This document shows, in pieces, positions 1-10,560 of a DNA stretch of 64,000 bases. The DNA is from Symbiodinium natans (taxonomy: Eukaryota; Sar; Dinophyceae; Suessiales; Symbiodiniaceae), in NCBI GenBank assembly GCA_905221605.1, contig CAJNDS010001280.1, forward strand, positions 1 through 64,000, written 5' to 3'. Under the pieces are notes generated by a model. That model did not search any database, had not been told where the DNA came from, and was given only the letters and a program-made list of their open reading frames with translations. The translations under genes and the position numbers were made by a program. Positions within the stretch are counted from its first letter, which is position 1; every line of letters begins with the position of its first letter.

Positions 1-27
1 CCCCCCCCCCCCCCCCCCCCCCCCCCC
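1..27. repeat. Poly-C homopolymer at window edge
   Basis: 27 consecutive C residues open the window. Similar C or G runs of about 11-30 nt recur at many places, so this may be a genuine genomic habit, but homopolymers are also common assembly breakpoints. Confidence 0.9.
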
Positions 28-179
28 AAAAGAACCCTATAATTAAAGCTGTTGAATCCCCCGCCATATCGACCACGCACGCTGCGACAAGGATGAGCGT
101 TAGCAGGTTCAGGGGATAGGAGAAGGGCTTCAAGGCTACAAAACCTACACTCTGCTGAAAAAACATGGAACTGGAAACA

Positions 180-1945
180 AAAAATGTGTAAGACCAACAT
201 GGAACCTACCAAGTCCAAACATTCACTTCTGACAATTAACATGGAACTAAAGACCTCAGTTCACATTACATCCTGAACTCCAAACTGAAAAATATATTCG
301 ACACACAAGTCTAACATGGAATCTGAAAATAGAAAAGAGTTCCTCAACCAAGCAAATAAGTTCCACGTTAAGGCTTCCAAAAATTCCTGGGTTTGGCACG
401 TTGACTCTTCGAAGCCCGCCGAAAACCGACTAACATAGAACTTCTGCCAGAATCAACTTGCTCCCAAACCCTCCCCAATTCAATATTAACATGGAACCTG
501 CCTCAAATTCGCAATGCGGTTCGGTCTGGGGTGCAACCTGAGACAGCTTCTGAGGGAGCTGTCTAACATAGAACCCACATCGCATAAACTCTTTCCAGCC
601 GTGCGCGTGCTGGACTTGAGTGAAGGCCTCATCTTTCCGGAAGTGCACACGTATGAGTGGGGACTGCTTGCTGCAAAACAGCTGAACTTAAGAAATCAAA
701 ATTCTGCGCTACAGCTTCCACGTTCGCAGTGTATTTGATGCATCCGCATGCCCCTGCACACAGCGCTGTGTGCTGTGACACTCTACAGCAGTGCCAGCTG
801 CACAGCATTGCGAGCTGCACAGTCCTTAGAAGGCCAGTTCATCCAGCCTTTGGCGCAAGTGAGTCACGTGTTCTCCGGCTGTCACAGCTTCAATCTCCAT
901 GTCGCAATAGGAATCCCAGAGAGTCTGATTCAGCACTTGTCCGACCAAGATACAGTAACCACGGGATTCGATGCGAAACGCGCTCAGCTCTTACAAAATT
1001 GCGACTGTGGAGCCAAGCAACTACCAAAACCAGAAGCTATGCCTTCCGCTCCGATCGCAGTGTGGATCAAGATCGTGGGCTTTACTTTGAGCGGAAAGCA
1101 TAGCTTCTTGTTTTGGTAGTTGCTTGGATCCACAGTCGCAGCTTTGTAACGCACCGAAACTCGTGGTTGCTTGATCTTGGTCAGACAAGTGCTTAATCAG
1201 GCTCTCTGGGATTCCTATTGCGACATGGAGATTGAAGCTGTGACAGCCAGAGAACACGTGACTCACTTGCGCCAAAGGCTGGATGAACTGGCCTTCTAAG
1301 GACTGTGCAGCTCGCAATGCTGTGCAGCTGGCACTGCTGTAGAGTGTCATAGCACACAGCCCTGTGTGCAGGGGCATGCGGATGCATCAAATACACTGCG
1401 AACGTGGAAGCTGCAGCGCAGAATTTTGATTTCTTAAGTTCAGCTGTTTTGCAGCAAGCAGTCCCCACTCATACGTGTGCACTTCCGGAAAGATGAGGCC
1501 TTCACTCAAGTCCAGCACGCGCACGGCTGGAAAGAGTTTATGCGATGTGGGTTCTATGTTAGACAGCTCCCTCAGAAGCTGTCTCAGGTTGCACCCCAGA
1601 CCGAACCGCATTGCGAATTTGAGGCAGGTTCCATGTTAATATTGAATTGGGGAGGGTTTGGGAGCAAGTTGATTCTGGCAGAAGTTCTATGTTAGTCGGT
1701 TTTCGGCGGGCTTCGAAGAGTCAACATGCCAAACCCAGGAATGTTTTAGAGCCTTAACGTGGAACTTCATTTCTATTTGCAGCTTCCTTGTTAGTCTTGC
1801 TTGTCGCACATATTCTGCAATTTTAAGCTGAGGATGTAATATGAACTGAATTCGTTGGTTCCACATTAGTGGTCCCCGGTGTATGTACGGCCTTGGAAGG
1901 TTCCATGTTAGTACACAGAACTTGCTTCGGGCCCTCCCAGGGGCA
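180..1945. repeat. Large imperfect inverted repeat (palindrome)
   Basis: Positions x and 2125-x are reverse complements over most of 358-955 and 1170-1767. For example 430-648 mirrors 1477-1695, and 514-738 mirrors 1387-1611, with identical translations. Nearer the centre the axis shifts by 15 nt (1001-1050 pairs with 1090-1139, sum 2140), which implies one small indel. Outside 358/1767 the arms can still be aligned to about 180/1945 but are clearly diverged. The unpaired centre is only about 40 nt (1051-1089). I see no transposase. Every reading frame inside has a mirror image, so the small ORFs here are not counted as genes. It could be a fold-back transposon, an inverted duplication, or a source of hairpin RNA. 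Confidence 0.9.
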
Positions 1946-2070
1946 GGCTGACTAACATGGAACAGGCTTGAAGGTTGGGCCCTCCCAGGGGCAGGCTGAC
2001 TAACATGGAACACGCTTGATATACTCAGGACACGTCCAGGGCTCTTTGGAAAGCCCTAACATGGCACCAT
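190..2070. repeat. Recurrent TAACATGGAAC motif
   Basis: The 11-mer TAACATGGAAC or a one- or two-base variant recurs at roughly 40-80 bp spacing (near 198, 238, 311, 431, 487, 566) and, as its complement, in the mirror arm. It also appears outside the palindrome near 1951, 1999 and 2058. It looks like the core of an older short repeat that existed before the inversion. Its function is unknown. Confidence 0.65.
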
Positions 2071-2079
2071 TCCCTGTGA

Positions 2080-3240
2080 ATGTCAGGTTCTATGTTCCCT
2101 TTGCCATTTCGGCTTGCCCCAGCAAGCCGAGAAGCTGGAAGCCTGCACGCGGAAAACAAACATAGCACTTGCCTGAAACGACCCTCTACTGGATTCCAAG
2201 TTTGTTTAGCAGAGAGTAATGGCTGAGTTTCGGATGCAAACTTAGAAGTAACTATTTTCTGTAGCCGTCCGTAGCTTCCACTGCTGTTCTCCTATTACCT
2301 GCTAGCAGCTGCAGTCTGCGCATGAGTCGTTTTACAGCTGTTCTGGGCCCTCGACCCAACTACTTACAAACTACCTTTAACTCTAGGTTCATGGTACGTA
2401 CTTAGAAGCGCCTTAAACTTAAGTGGCCCAGCGTGGCTAGAATTGGGTTATAAGTGCGGTAGGGTTCCTGGGTCACGTTAGAAGTACCCCGGCGCCAAAG
2501 CAAAGCCCATCACTCCAGAGATTTTCTGGCCCCGAAAAAATCGTAAAACTGCTGGGCCTTAAACCCTGAACCCTACAAAGCCTATCAGCCCTGTAAGACC
2601 TGTTCTATAATTACCCTTCCGGCCTTATAAACACTATAAGGCCCATGAATAAACCCTATAAGTATGAACCCTATGAACCTTATTATCCTTTCAACCCTAA
2701 ACCCTAAACCCTGAATCCAAAACCCCCCCCCCCCCCCCCCCACCCCCGACCTCCCCACTGCACGATCGGTTCCTGCGATTCGCTCCTCCGTCCGGGTGCA
2801 TCTTCCGGTTGAGGGTTTTGTTTGAGGGCTTTATGAGGGCTGTACGGGCTTTAAGGGTTTAGGGGTAAGGGTTAGGGGTGAAAGGTTTAGGGTCGAGGGT
2901 TTCGGGGTTGTTTCAGGCTTTAGGGCTTGAGGGTGTTTAGTTTGTAGGGTGTAGCGTGTCAGGCATTTTCAGGCTTTAGAGCTTTGGGCGATACGTGGCT
3001 TCGCGTGTGGGGGTTAGGTTTCGTGTTTCAGGTATTTAGGGTGTAAGGTTCAAGGCTTCAGGGTGTTTAGCGTGGAGGGTTTCGCGCTGTAGGCATTCGG
3101 GCTTTAGGGGTTACAGTAACCCTAAACCCTAGACCATACACCCTAAACCCTAAACCCTAAACCCTAAACCCTAAACCCGAAACCTTTAGGGTTCGAGCCT
3201 TCGCATCGCCGTTGGCTTCGGAGGCCAATTTGGTCCCTAA
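2080..3240. other. Intergenic: degenerate telomere-like DNA, poly-C
   Basis: No gene seen. The stretch holds scattered CCCTAAA and TTTAGGG variants, a 19-nt poly-C tract at 2723-2741, a G/T-rich stretch of TTTAGGG-related words (2810-3110) and a short clean CCCTAAA array near 3140-3175. Confidence 0.6.
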
Positions 3241-3244
3241 ACCC

Positions 3245-3381
3245 TACTTGGGGGGTCGGAGGACTTAGTAAGTAGCTATCTAATAAAGTTATAAGTAGGA
3301 TAACTCCAATTAGGGTCCCTTTTAGGGTACTTATAGGTCTACTTCCTTTTGTGCTTACTAAGTCCACCGACCCTCCAAGTA
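3245..3381. mobile_element. Fold-back element, MITE-like (GGAGGTTC family, diverged)
   Basis: The left end CTTAGTAAG and the right end CTTACTAAG are complementary. The flanking TACTTGGGGGGTCGG pairs with CCGACCCTCCAAGTA, with a TTATAAGT-like stretch inside. It resembles better-preserved copies near 13.1, 21.6, 34.3, 41.6 and 43.9 kb. There is no coding capacity, as expected for a non-autonomous inverted-repeat element. Confidence 0.6.
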
Positions 3382-3852
3382 ACCCCCTAACCCATCCTTG
3401 AAGCGGTGTCGGGTTTGGGGGGGTGGGGGTTTGGGGTTTGGGGTTTGGGGTTTGGGGTTTGGGGTTTGGGGTTTAGGGTTTAGGGTTTAGGGTTTAGGGT
3501 TCCTGGTTCCTCAAGTCAGCAGAGAACTTCAACCGAAGAGATGAATGTCTGGAAGGACTTGAACTGGAAGTCTTCAAACTTGAGTTGGAAGGGTTTTGGG
3601 CTTGGGGCTCATGGTTTTCGGGGCTTAACAACCCTTAACCTACCTTTGGGTGGGCTCTTTGTATAAAACGCCGTTTTGGGTTCTTAGGTAACCTACAAAA
3701 GAAAAGGAGGTTTCGGGTTCTTAAGTTATCAGCAACTAGATCAGGGATTTGGGCTCAGGGAGACCTTGCGCACTTGAGCTGAAGCCTGTCTTGGGTTTAG
3801 GGTTTAGGAATCAGGGTTTAGGGTTTAGGGTTTAGGGTTTAGGGGTTAGGGT

Positions 3853-4442
3853 TTAGGGTTTAGGCTTGTTCCTCTTCTTCTGCACGTCGTGGTCCTGGGC
3901 AAGATTCCAAACCTCCAGCACTCTTTGCAAGGCGGAATGCCTGACCAGGTCGTGCTCCAGGCCCGGCTTCTCCCTGAGATTCATGGTCGCCCAGTAGAGC
4001 TCGTTCTCCGCTTCCTGAAAGAACGCACATGTGCAAAGCATCAGCTTGCGCCAGTCTTTCAAGGCTGTGACGTTGCTCTCGCGGCAACCTCTGGCAACCG
4101 CCAACAGGAAGGCATGGACGCCCTCTGGAGGGCTGATCATGTGCTAGGGGCGCCCAGACGCGGCATCCCAGGAATTCAGGGGACCAGTAGCCGTCTTAGA
4201 CACTGCCAGACCGAGGTCGCTGAGCAACGGCCTGGGCACGTTGAAGTATGATTCTGCAATAGCCATGACTTTGCGGCTGCGAATCGGACTTTGAGGGCAA
4301 TAAGTTGGCAATAAGGTTCCAAGTTGCTGACTTCCCTATGCTGGAACCAGCGAGAAATGGCCCGAGGCAGGTGCTCTTCTTCTGACATTCGAAGAAAAAT
4401 GGCAATGCTTGTATTACTTGGAGCCCTAGGGAAAGGATTCAC
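3853..4442 (-). CDS. Uncharacterised protein, two exons, 5' end uncertain
   Basis: I do not recognise a family. The downstream exon (3853-4143) opens right after a CCTAG acceptor and encodes a Leu/Ala/Glu-rich, probably helical stretch (HMISPPEGVHAF... EAENELYWATM...), ending in NKPKP. The stop codon TAA comes from a CCCTAAA array. The upstream exon (4185-4442) joins in phase 0 if a 41-nt GT-AG intron (4144-4184) is removed. Without the intron the frame meets a stop at once. The upstream exon is less certain than the downstream one: another frame over 4196-4405 contains a Walker-A-like AGSSIGKS, and a third over 4150-4270 also reads like protein. No ATG at the 5' end stands out; 4442 is simply the upstream limit of the open frame and is a GTG. 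Confidence 0.5.
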
Positions 4443-5098
4443 ACCCTACAACTGACGACTAAACCCTAAACCCAAAACTTGTGTGGTCTCCCGAGGGTGA
4501 GCATGGCCTGATCCCTGGAATCCTACACCACCACAACCACCCGCAATTATTGTTTGCTTGGTTATTGTCTGCTCAACTCTAAACCCTAAACCCTGAACCC
4601 TAAAATGAGGGCCAAATGTGGCTTACTTTATGAGAGGCTGGGGGAAGTACCAGAGAGGCTGGGGGAAGTACCAAGGGTCCAAGAGAAGGGCCCGAAACCC
4701 TAAACCTTGCACCCTAACCCTAAAGCCTACACCCCGGTAGTCCTGGAGCCTGTAGATCTGCTTCGGGGTGAGGTAGACCTGGCTCCCGGCTGAGACTAGA
4801 CCCAGGTGTAACCTAAGAATTTCGAAAGGGTGCCCTTTTTGGCTTCAAGAGGATGATAAGGGAGCCTAAACCCTAAAAAGAGGGAATAAGGGCCTACTGA
4901 TCGGTCCTAGGAGATGCGGATGCGGCAGATGGCAGGGTTGCTACAAGTAATGGGGACTGGGGGTTCAGGGCCGAGGATTTGCCACATGTTTTCAGGCCTT
5001 GAAGCCCTCTCAGTTCTGTAACCCCATGAACTAATAAGTTAGACAAAAAATCACTGTTTAGGCAAAATCTTGCCGCCGGCAAAAACTTAACTAATGGT
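4443..5098. other. Intergenic: sparse arrays and a short tandem duplication
   Basis: No gene seen. It contains CCCTAAA fragments (4465, 4575, 4690, 4865) and one exact tandem pair of a 21-bp unit (GAGAGGCTGGGGGAAGTACCA) at about 4632-4673. Confidence 0.5.
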
Positions 5099-5460
5099 CT
5101 AAACAACTTTTTGACCAGTACTTAAAATTTGGGGGGGCATAAAAAGCCCCCAATCACTGCCTTCGAAAAAAGCTGCGATGATGGATATTCCGGGATGCTG
5201 AAAAGATGCGATTTTTGATACCGCTTCCAAAATCACATCTGCTCTTGGGTGTGCCGACTGGTCTGGTGTAGGGATGAAAGTAATTAAGCCACGCGGCAGA
5301 GACAATCTGAGGGCCCAGCCCAGCTTTCGAAAGGATTGGCGCTAAAGAGCCACGAATTGCTTCGGATGGCACGGCGTGTTTTCTGGCTTCCTACACCTGT
5401 TTGCGATTTAGGGTTCTGAGGGTTGCCCACCCAGTCTCCGCTTATGGCGCAGACAAGATC
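5099..5460 (-). CDS. Uncharacterised protein, three exons visible, 5' partial
   Basis: No family recognised. Reading the minus strand: exon 5431-5460 (DLVCAISGDW), a 40-nt intron (5391-5430, GTGGGC to GTGTAG), exon 5304-5390 (EARKHAVPSEAI... GLGPQI), a 46-nt intron (5258-5303, GTCTCT to GACCAG), and terminal exon 5099-5257 (SAHPRADVILEAV... GQKVV, then TAG). All joins are phase 0 with GT-AG ends, and each exon is blocked by a stop if the neighbouring intron is retained. The terminal exon mixes a short helix (ADVILEAVSKIA) with hydrophobic strands (GISIIAAFF). At least one more 5' exon with the start codon should lie above 5462, where an AG acceptor is present, but I could not find it. Confidence 0.55.
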
Positions 5461-5529
5461 CTCTTTTAGGGCTTGGGGTTGTTCGGCAGCTTCTAAGAAA
5501 CACCCAAAGACCTGACAATTTAAGTAGGG

Positions 5530-6245
5530 AACGTCTCTTTCCTCTTAGCTTTTATCAGAAACCTCCATTTCCCTATGTTTGAATAAGAAATACCTCAGAT
5601 TTCTGCATAGGAAAACCTCTTTTAGGGGTTAGAGTGGGAAACATTTTTGTTTTTTACTCAAAATGAAAATACATCTCTGTCTTCTCTATATTCAACAAGA
5701 AACCTTGTATATATCTTCAGAGGAAAACCTCAATTTTTGTTTGTATTTCAGAGGACAACCTCTATTTTCTCCTTTTGGTACGAAAACATTTGCTTTCTCT
5801 TTATTTCAATCGGAAGCATTTTGCTCTATGTTTTGACTTTCTGTATATGTTGAAAGGAAAGCCTTTTTTGGTCTTGATTTGAACCGGAAAATAAATACAT
5901 CTTCATTTTCCTTATGTTTTTCATAGGAAGCCTCCACTGTCTTTAAATTTCCTGGGGAAACATCAACTTTCTCTCGATTGTAGGGAACATCGAATTTCTC
6001 CATATTTAATAAGCAAACCTCAATTTTCTCTACGGTTTAACCGGAAAACCTCAATTCTCTCTATGCTTTGAATAGGAAACCCTCAATTGTTTCTATTTTC
6101 TATATATTTTTTATATCGGAAAACCTCTAGTTATTCTTTGCATTTGGATCAGACGAACCTTTATCTTCATGTATACTTTAAGTGGAAAACCCTCCCACAT
6201 TGTTTGATATAACGAGACAACCTCTCATGACTCTATCTTCTCTAT
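5530..6245. repeat. A+T-rich, highly diverged ~50-bp tandem repeat
   Basis: About a dozen degenerate copies of a unit built around GGAAAACCTCAATTTTCTC followed by TATGTTT and a purine-rich end. Clear copies sit near 5612, 5722, 6012, 6044, 6073 and 6115. There are no long ORFs of believable composition. The same unit occurs in inverted orientation at about 7680-7810. Confidence 0.65.
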
Positions 6246-6249
6246 TCTT

Positions 6250-7030
6250 TGAGACAGGCTTGCGCGGCTTAACAAAGTCTGGGGCTGGGGGACTTTAAAA
6301 AGCAGGACCCCCCATTTGCGCCCGCCCCTTTTGCAAGCGCGAGGCTGCAAAGGGTTCTAAAGCAAGCTTGCAGCGGGGGGGCCTTTCTTTAGGGAGGTTG
6401 GAGGGCTAAAAAATATCGGGCGTCGGGGCGGGCGCAGCGAGAATTTGCAAACGCAACGCTGACAGGGATTCTGAAGCAGGCTTGCACGGCTTAACAGAGT
6501 GGGGCGTTGCATTTAAAAGCGACCGGGGTTGGGGCAGGGCAAAGCCCCCCTCCACCTTGCAACGCAATGCCGGAAAGAAGTCTGAAGCAAGCTGGAATGG
6601 GGTGGGGGGGAGGAAGCATTTGCAAACACAACGCTCGCGCGATTACACTTTGAAGCAAGCTTGCTTGGCTGAATAAAGGGGGGGGGGATTGGAAAGCTTT
6701 AAAGAGCGGGAGGGGGGGGGGGGGGGGGTTTGGCGGGGGTGGCACACGCGCAACACCCCCTCATTTGGTATTAATTATCAGATTCCAGGATTTGAAGAAC
6801 GAATGGATGATAGTGGAGGGCCCAGCAATGATTTTAATGCAAAAGATGAACTATATCGTCTATTGGCAGATGTTCTGAAACGTTAGGATACTCCATTTTT
6901 TGATATATTTTCTTTATTACCATCAATATAAACAAAATAATTAAAATATTCATTTGCAAACACAATGCTCGCGCGAGGGGCTTGGAAAGGAACCATACGC
7001 ATTGAAGCAAGCTTGCACAGCATTTTGGAT
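6250..7030. repeat. ~100-bp GC-rich repeat with GCAAGCTTGC core
   Basis: At least six diverged copies share TTTGCAAACGCAACGCT near one end and TGAAGCAAGCTTGCACGGCT near the other, separated by G-rich stretches. Copies begin near 6245, 6333, 6445, 6555, 6618 and 6951. The palindromic core AAGCAAGCTTGC is the best-kept part. An A+T-rich segment (about 6765-6950) interrupts the series between the fifth and sixth copies, as an insertion would. Confidence 0.65.
6782..6886 (+). CDS. Terminal-exon-like fragment of foreign base composition
   Basis: Unrecognised. An AG acceptor preceded by TTAATTATC is followed by 34 codons and TAG; the peptide starts IPGFEERMDDSG and ends LYRLLADVLKR. Only 6 of 34 codons end in G or C, opposite to the GC-rich third positions of the other genes here. 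The following DNA is A+T-rich with AATAAT/TATAAAC-like words. It sits inside the ~100-bp repeat series, so it looks inserted. It may be a captured gene end, a processed fragment from another genome, or contamination joined in assembly. It could also be chance. Confidence 0.35.
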   Translation: MPGFEERMDDSGGPSNDFNAKDELYRLLADVLKR

Positions 7031-7450
7031 TATAGAACTGAATCTGAGATAAGGTACAATAATCAATCTACGAAAACATAAAGCAGGACAGACAATGCAA
7101 CACAAGAAAATCAATCTCAAACATAATACACATAATATGCAATACAGAATAACTAAAAAATGTGTGTATATTATACGATACTACAAATTTCACGTTGTGT
7201 AAATTACCTACCATGTGTGTATAATATATAAGGTATAACGTGTAATCCTAGAATAGATACTCTAGCATTTATAATACAATGTACCATAATATGATAAGAG
7301 AGAGATACATATATATATATATATCTATAAAGATGTAATATATCAGATATAGTGTCATATAATCATACAAAACAGATTGTAACAAATAAATTTAGTATAT
7401 AATTGTTCGTACAACATCGTTTGAAATTATATAATGTGTTGGAACAGAAT
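7030..7450. other. A+T-rich intergenic stretch
   Basis: No gene seen. Strongly A+T-rich with TATA runs (7308-7325) and many ATAATATA-like words, unlike the rest of the window. Confidence 0.6.
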
Positions 7451-7464
7451 TTAACAATATTCCA

Positions 7465-7665
7465 ACACCCCCCAAGAAGCCAAGAAACTACAAGGGCAAA
7501 CAGCGGACAAGCCAGAAAAAGAATCCAGGAAGCCAGGAATCCAAGAAGCCACAAAGCCAGAAAAAGTCACGAAGCAGGAAGCCGGGAAACCAAACAGCCA
7601 AGAAGCCGGAAGCCTGGAAGCCGGGAGCCAGAAGCCGGAGAATCGTAAAAGCCAGAAGCCGAAAC
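7465..7665. repeat. GAAGCC-based ~10-bp short tandem repeat
   Basis: A run of loosely periodic GAAGCC units (AGGAAGCCAGGAATCCAAGA and similar). The sequence is purine-rich on the plus strand. The ORFs read through it are low-complexity and not credible genes. Confidence 0.6.
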
Positions 7666-7679
7666 ATTGTACTCCTACC

Positions 7680-7812
7680 AAATGTTGAGAAAATAGAGGT
7701 TCCCTATTCGAAATTGGAGAAAATAATAGATATTGATATTTTCCCATGTAGATTTAGAGATAATTGAGGTTTTCCAGTTGAAAAAGAGAAAATAGAGGTT
7801 TTCTTAGCAAAC
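7680..7812. repeat. Inverted copies of the 5.5-6.2 kb repeat
   Basis: GAGGTTTTCC and AGAGAAAATAGAGG words are the reverse complement of the GGAAAACCTC / CTATTTTCTC unit at 5530-6245. About three units are present. Confidence 0.55.
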
Positions 7813-7903
7813 ATACAGCGCAAACCCTAAACTCGAGAAAAACAATAAAACAAAAGAAACAACCCCCAAAAAAATCCAAAATCTTCCGTCATTTGATGAA
7901 GAA

Positions 7904-8449
7904 CTAACTGTCTGAGAGCCCCAGAAGTTCAGTAACTTCTAGCGCAGATACAACAGATACAAACGAAAGCTGGTGCAAATTGCAAAATGGTGCAGCGTCA
8001 GAACTCTCAGCTTGCCACCCCCAAGCGCCGCAATTGATATGTTCCAAGAACTCTAGTTGCGGGCTCTTGGGCCACTGACCTTGAAAGCATTCCCTATGAC
8101 GGGCTCGCTCTTCGATCGAGCCACTTTGGGCCCGGTGGATTTCCAGCTCGGGCTGGATGGGTCTCGCTGACCAATATCCACATCCTGCAAACAGCCCAAC
8201 AGCCCGCAACACATCAACACACTGCCACGGTGTCTGGGCAGTCGTACCGATCCAACAGTCAGTTTGAGGGCGCCAGGGTGATCTACTTCCGCTGTGGCCA
8301 GTCGGAGCATTTTGCATCGAATCTTGTCCGCAAAGTCATTTCCGAACAAGTTCTACTGCCAGCACATTTTCACGGCAGCAACATATCACGCCCTTATGCT
8401 GTTGCGGTTTGCCGAGGGCCCTCTGCACTAATAGACCCAACTTTGTCAT
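7904..8449 (-). CDS. Uncharacterised protein, complete three-exon model
   Basis: Unknown family, predicted 156 aa. ATG is at 8449. Exon 1 is 8390-8449 (MTKLGLLVQRALGK...), intron 37 nt (8353-8389), exon 2 8223-8352 (NLFGNDFADKIRCK...), intron 38 nt (8185-8222), exon 3 7904-8184, ending ALEVTELLGLSDS and a stop. Both introns are GT-AG, phases agree (0 and 1), and each frame is closed by a stop if an intron stays in. Eleven bases upstream of the ATG, CCTGCAG ends in AG, a natural spliced-leader trans-splice acceptor. The product is mostly polar with Trp/His/Cys scattered through its second half; I see no signal peptide or membrane span. It is one of the best-supported new genes here because start, splice phases and stop all fit. 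Confidence 0.6.
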
Positions 8450-10560
8450 CTTGTACTTGACTGCAGGAATTGATCTTCACTGAGCTGGTCCTCCGGCCGC
8501 TGTGCTTCTTCTCACCAACACGTGCGTTCGTCGCCAAAGGCGGTAGCAATGCAGGGAGGCGAGAAGAGAAGCACACGCCACGCCTGCTCGTCCAGAATAA
8601 ACACTGGTCATAGCGCTGTCTTCTCTGGATCTCTCAACAGGCAGGCCTTCATCTACCGTGGCAAGAGCAAGTCTGTCACTGCTCTATGCATCGACACTCT
8701 GGCCCGGAATCTGTGCACGGGTCGACAGAGTCGACAGTGTTCATGCTCTCCAACCAGATCTACTGGGCCTGCCACATCCATCCTTGCACCCTCCGTGAAC
8801 CTCTAACTCGAACATGAGCACTGCACCTGTACAGTCTGTAACCAAAGCCGATTCGCCCTCGTGCAACGTGTCAGCACGGGGCCAGGCAGGCAGCCATGTT
8901 GCCGCAGCTTACTGCGGATCCGTCTTAGCAATTGCGTCCTGGAAACCTTTCACCCGCAAGCCAGACGCAGCTACCTGCGAGCACTTATCCAGGGTTGCCA
9001 TGCCGGCAGCTGCAAACTTCCGTTTCGCGCGAGCATTGCCACCTGCCGTAACAGAGTGACGACGCCTGGTACTTCAGAACATGGCGTTAAGCGCGGTTAG
9101 ACACATCAACTCTCGTAGAACGAAACAGTTTATCAGGACAGAGCGTTCTCAACCGCGGGCGCCTTCCCCATACAAGTCCACAAGGCGTGCCACTGCGTTG
9201 CACATTTGGGGCGCACAAGAGCTAGCCGAGTTGACCTGCTGCTCCTTGGACACGCGAAGCGCTGTGTCTGTGTCAACCTGGGACGCACGATTAGTAGAAC
9301 TGAAAGCGCATGGAGACACGTGTCAATCAATGAGTTGGACACAGCCCAGCCTGCTGCTCGTGCTCCGACTCAACTAGCAATGTTACTTTGCCTATGGCTC
9401 CCAAATCCGCCGCCACTTCTGTCAGGCGGGCTTTATCCCACAAACGAATGTAGACCAGACTCCAGGACCGAGCCCGCACCTTCTTGATGACGTCCTATTG
9501 CAGGTTCCAGATTTTTTTGTTAGCCGCGGGTTTACAAGCTGGACGTTTTGTTTCTCTGATTTGCAGCTAGATGGATAGGCGGCAGCTCTCTACGGGAAGC
9601 AGAAGCTCAACCGCGCGCCTCGTGCGCGGTTTGCAGCGCAGACACAATGACAGAGCGAGCTGCCTGATGGTCGTTGCCAACCGGGAGACGCGAAGAGAGC
9701 AGAACGGTCAGAGACACCATGCGCTCGTGTCGCTCGGCAGAACGGAGTCGAAGCAGGACTTCACGCTTCCAGCTACCGAAGTCTACATTGCTTGAGCCTG
9801 TGGCAGAGCACCACAGTTACATTCATACCCAGACAAAACTGTCCCAGGAATTGCAACAGCAACACGTCGACATTGAGGACACTGGCAACTGTACTGCTTG
9901 CATGAGTGCATGTTCTGGTTACTCTCGTCATGTCCTGGTTTGGTTTACAGTGCAATGTTTGCCGCATCTTTCTGCGAGGAGCTTTCACTGGGCGGAAAGG
10001 CGTCCTCAAAATGTGCCGGAAGGCCGGACGTATGCACGGCTTTTCTTCCAGCCGCCAATTGGACAGCTTTGCCACAACAGCCCAGTTGTGCCAGATTTGC
10101 GCTGCCTTGCACAGAAATCCCCGAAGCTCACCGCCACTCAGCTGCGTCCGCGGCAGCATTGGCGCTCTCTGGTGCAAACTCTGCAGCGCGTCATTCACAC
10201 TTTCGAGGATCCTCAGACGCTAGTACTAATACTTGTAGTAGTACTGGCAGTAGCCGTAGCACTAGTCCTACTAGTCGTTGCTTTCCTCTCGCCAAGGCGT
10301 GCACTTCGGGAAAACTGTGCTGCCCAGTCGCGTCGCCTCTTACACAAGTGTTGGGCGGCTTCGGCTTACTTACCTTCCTTCATTTGATGTTTTTGGGTGG
10401 CGTAGACGGTGTGCGCTTGACATCCGCCGTCACCGTGAAACTAAGTCACTGCTCATCAGGCAAAGGACGCGCAGCCTTGTTGGGACTGTGGCTAGGGGTC
10501 TGTGATGATTCCGCCACTGATTCCGTGATTCACTTGTGGTTATAGCCATAAGTTATAGCA
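8450..10560. other. GC-balanced block without telomere-like arrays, unresolved
   Basis: About 2.1 kb almost free of TTTAGGG words, so it differs from its surroundings and may be genic or an old element. Long frames overlap on both strands: plus 9674-10387 and 9898-10545, minus 9773-10198. The plus frame at 10200-10280 gives a hydrophobic run only because of a GTAGTA/CTAGTA microsatellite. The minus frame near 10060-10198 (ALQSLHQRAPMLP...) has reasonable composition but no resolvable splice structure. I cannot choose a strand. Confidence 0.3.

Noticed and set aside
430-2013. Several ORFs of 60-148 aa on both strands
   Set aside because: They are mirror images produced by the palindrome, or lie in the low-complexity CATGGAAC repeat; no splice logic or composition support.
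4196-4405. Walker-A-like AGSSIGKS in an alternative minus-strand frame
   Set aside because: The match is short, the frame lacks a start and a following switch motif, and the competing frame joins cleanly to the downstream exon.
9674-10545. Plus-strand ORFs of 215-237 aa with an apparent membrane span
   Set aside because: The hydrophobic run is a translated GTAGTA/CTAGTA microsatellite and the minus strand is open too; left as unresolved sequence.
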